From the NCBI GenBank assembly GCA_002441345.1, contig DJVU01000008.1:8348-14085 (forward strand): a stretch of 5,738 nt of DNA. The letters run 5' to 3'. A model generated the notes under the pieces. The model saw nothing but the letters and a program-made list of their open reading frames with translations. It was not told the DNA's origin and ran no database searches. Origin of the DNA: Bacteroidales bacterium UBA6248 (lineage in GTDB: Bacteria > Bacteroidota > Bacteroidia > Bacteroidales > Lentimicrobiaceae). Below, piece after piece: positions 5,699 to 5,738 of the stretch (within the stretch, counting starts at the first letter, position 1; each line of letters begins with the position of its first letter). A program made the position numbers and the translations under genes.

Positions 5699-5738
5699 TC
5701 AGTCCAATCGTTTTTTCAGTTCTTCCGTCATCTTTTCA
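5699..5738 (-). CDS. 3' end of a minus-strand gene running off the window (partial)
   Basis: Reading the minus strand from the right edge, one frame gives EKMTEELKKRLD and then TGA (5699-5701). The residues look like the end of an amphipathic charged helix. A strong intrinsic terminator for the same strand (5611-5656) begins 42 bases later, which argues that a real gene ends here. The product cannot be named from twelve codons. A run of six A on the coding strand (5711-5716) lies just before the stop. A -1 shift there would extend the protein to a TAA at 5670-5672, which is described among the findings. Confidence 0.42.
   Translation of the reverse strand, partial: EKMTEELKKRLD

Noticed and set aside
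5661..5738. Plus-strand ATG with an open frame to the window edge, preceded by AGAGGGG
   Set aside because: The product (MAVLLNFRKRSRDQSNRFF...) looks like the antisense of a gene end, and the purine run is simply the arm of the minus-strand terminator.

Overview
The window looks like a piece of a Bacteroidota (Bacteroidetes) chromosome, most likely an anaerobic Bacteroidales-type bacterium, although the genus cannot be told from this sequence. Three things point there. The first gene ends in a type A C-terminal sorting domain of the type IX secretion system. There are two copies of the Bacteroidota -7 promoter octamer TAnnTTTG, both reading TACCTTTG. Start codons lack strong Shine-Dalgarno sequences. 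No transposon, phage gene, CRISPR array, tRNA or rRNA was seen, and this is mostly ordinary chromosomal housekeeping sequence.

Positions 120-3703 form a compact plus-strand cluster of three genes: a secreted M1-type zinc aminopeptidase with a T9SS tail; 12 bases later, an AlkD-type DNA alkylation repair glycosylase with all four signature residues; and, overlapping it by an ATGA, a GNAT N-acetyltransferase. They are probably co-transcribed, and the last two are probably translationally coupled. After an 85-base gap holding a good promoter comes a small multi-pass membrane protein (3789-4400) with degenerate PAP2-phosphatase motifs. It runs tail to tail into a minus-strand outer-membrane beta-barrel gene (4397-5059), and the two stop codons share TTAA.

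To the right of the barrel gene, everything legible is on the minus strand. There is a promoter for the barrel gene, a strong hairpin terminator (5194-5226), and a 66-residue charged protein of unknown function (5271-5471). The leader of that small gene carries a 12-base direct repeat with a 21-base period and a neighbouring palindrome, in the place expected for a promoter and operator. A second strong terminator (5611-5656) then closes a minus-strand gene of which only the last codons are inside the window. That last gene has a hexa-A run where a -1 shift would replace an early stop with a plausible longer C-terminus.

I do not see a clear new multi-gene system. The least explained items are the repeat-rich leader with its small orphan protein, the AlkD/GNAT overlap, and the homopolymer at the right edge.
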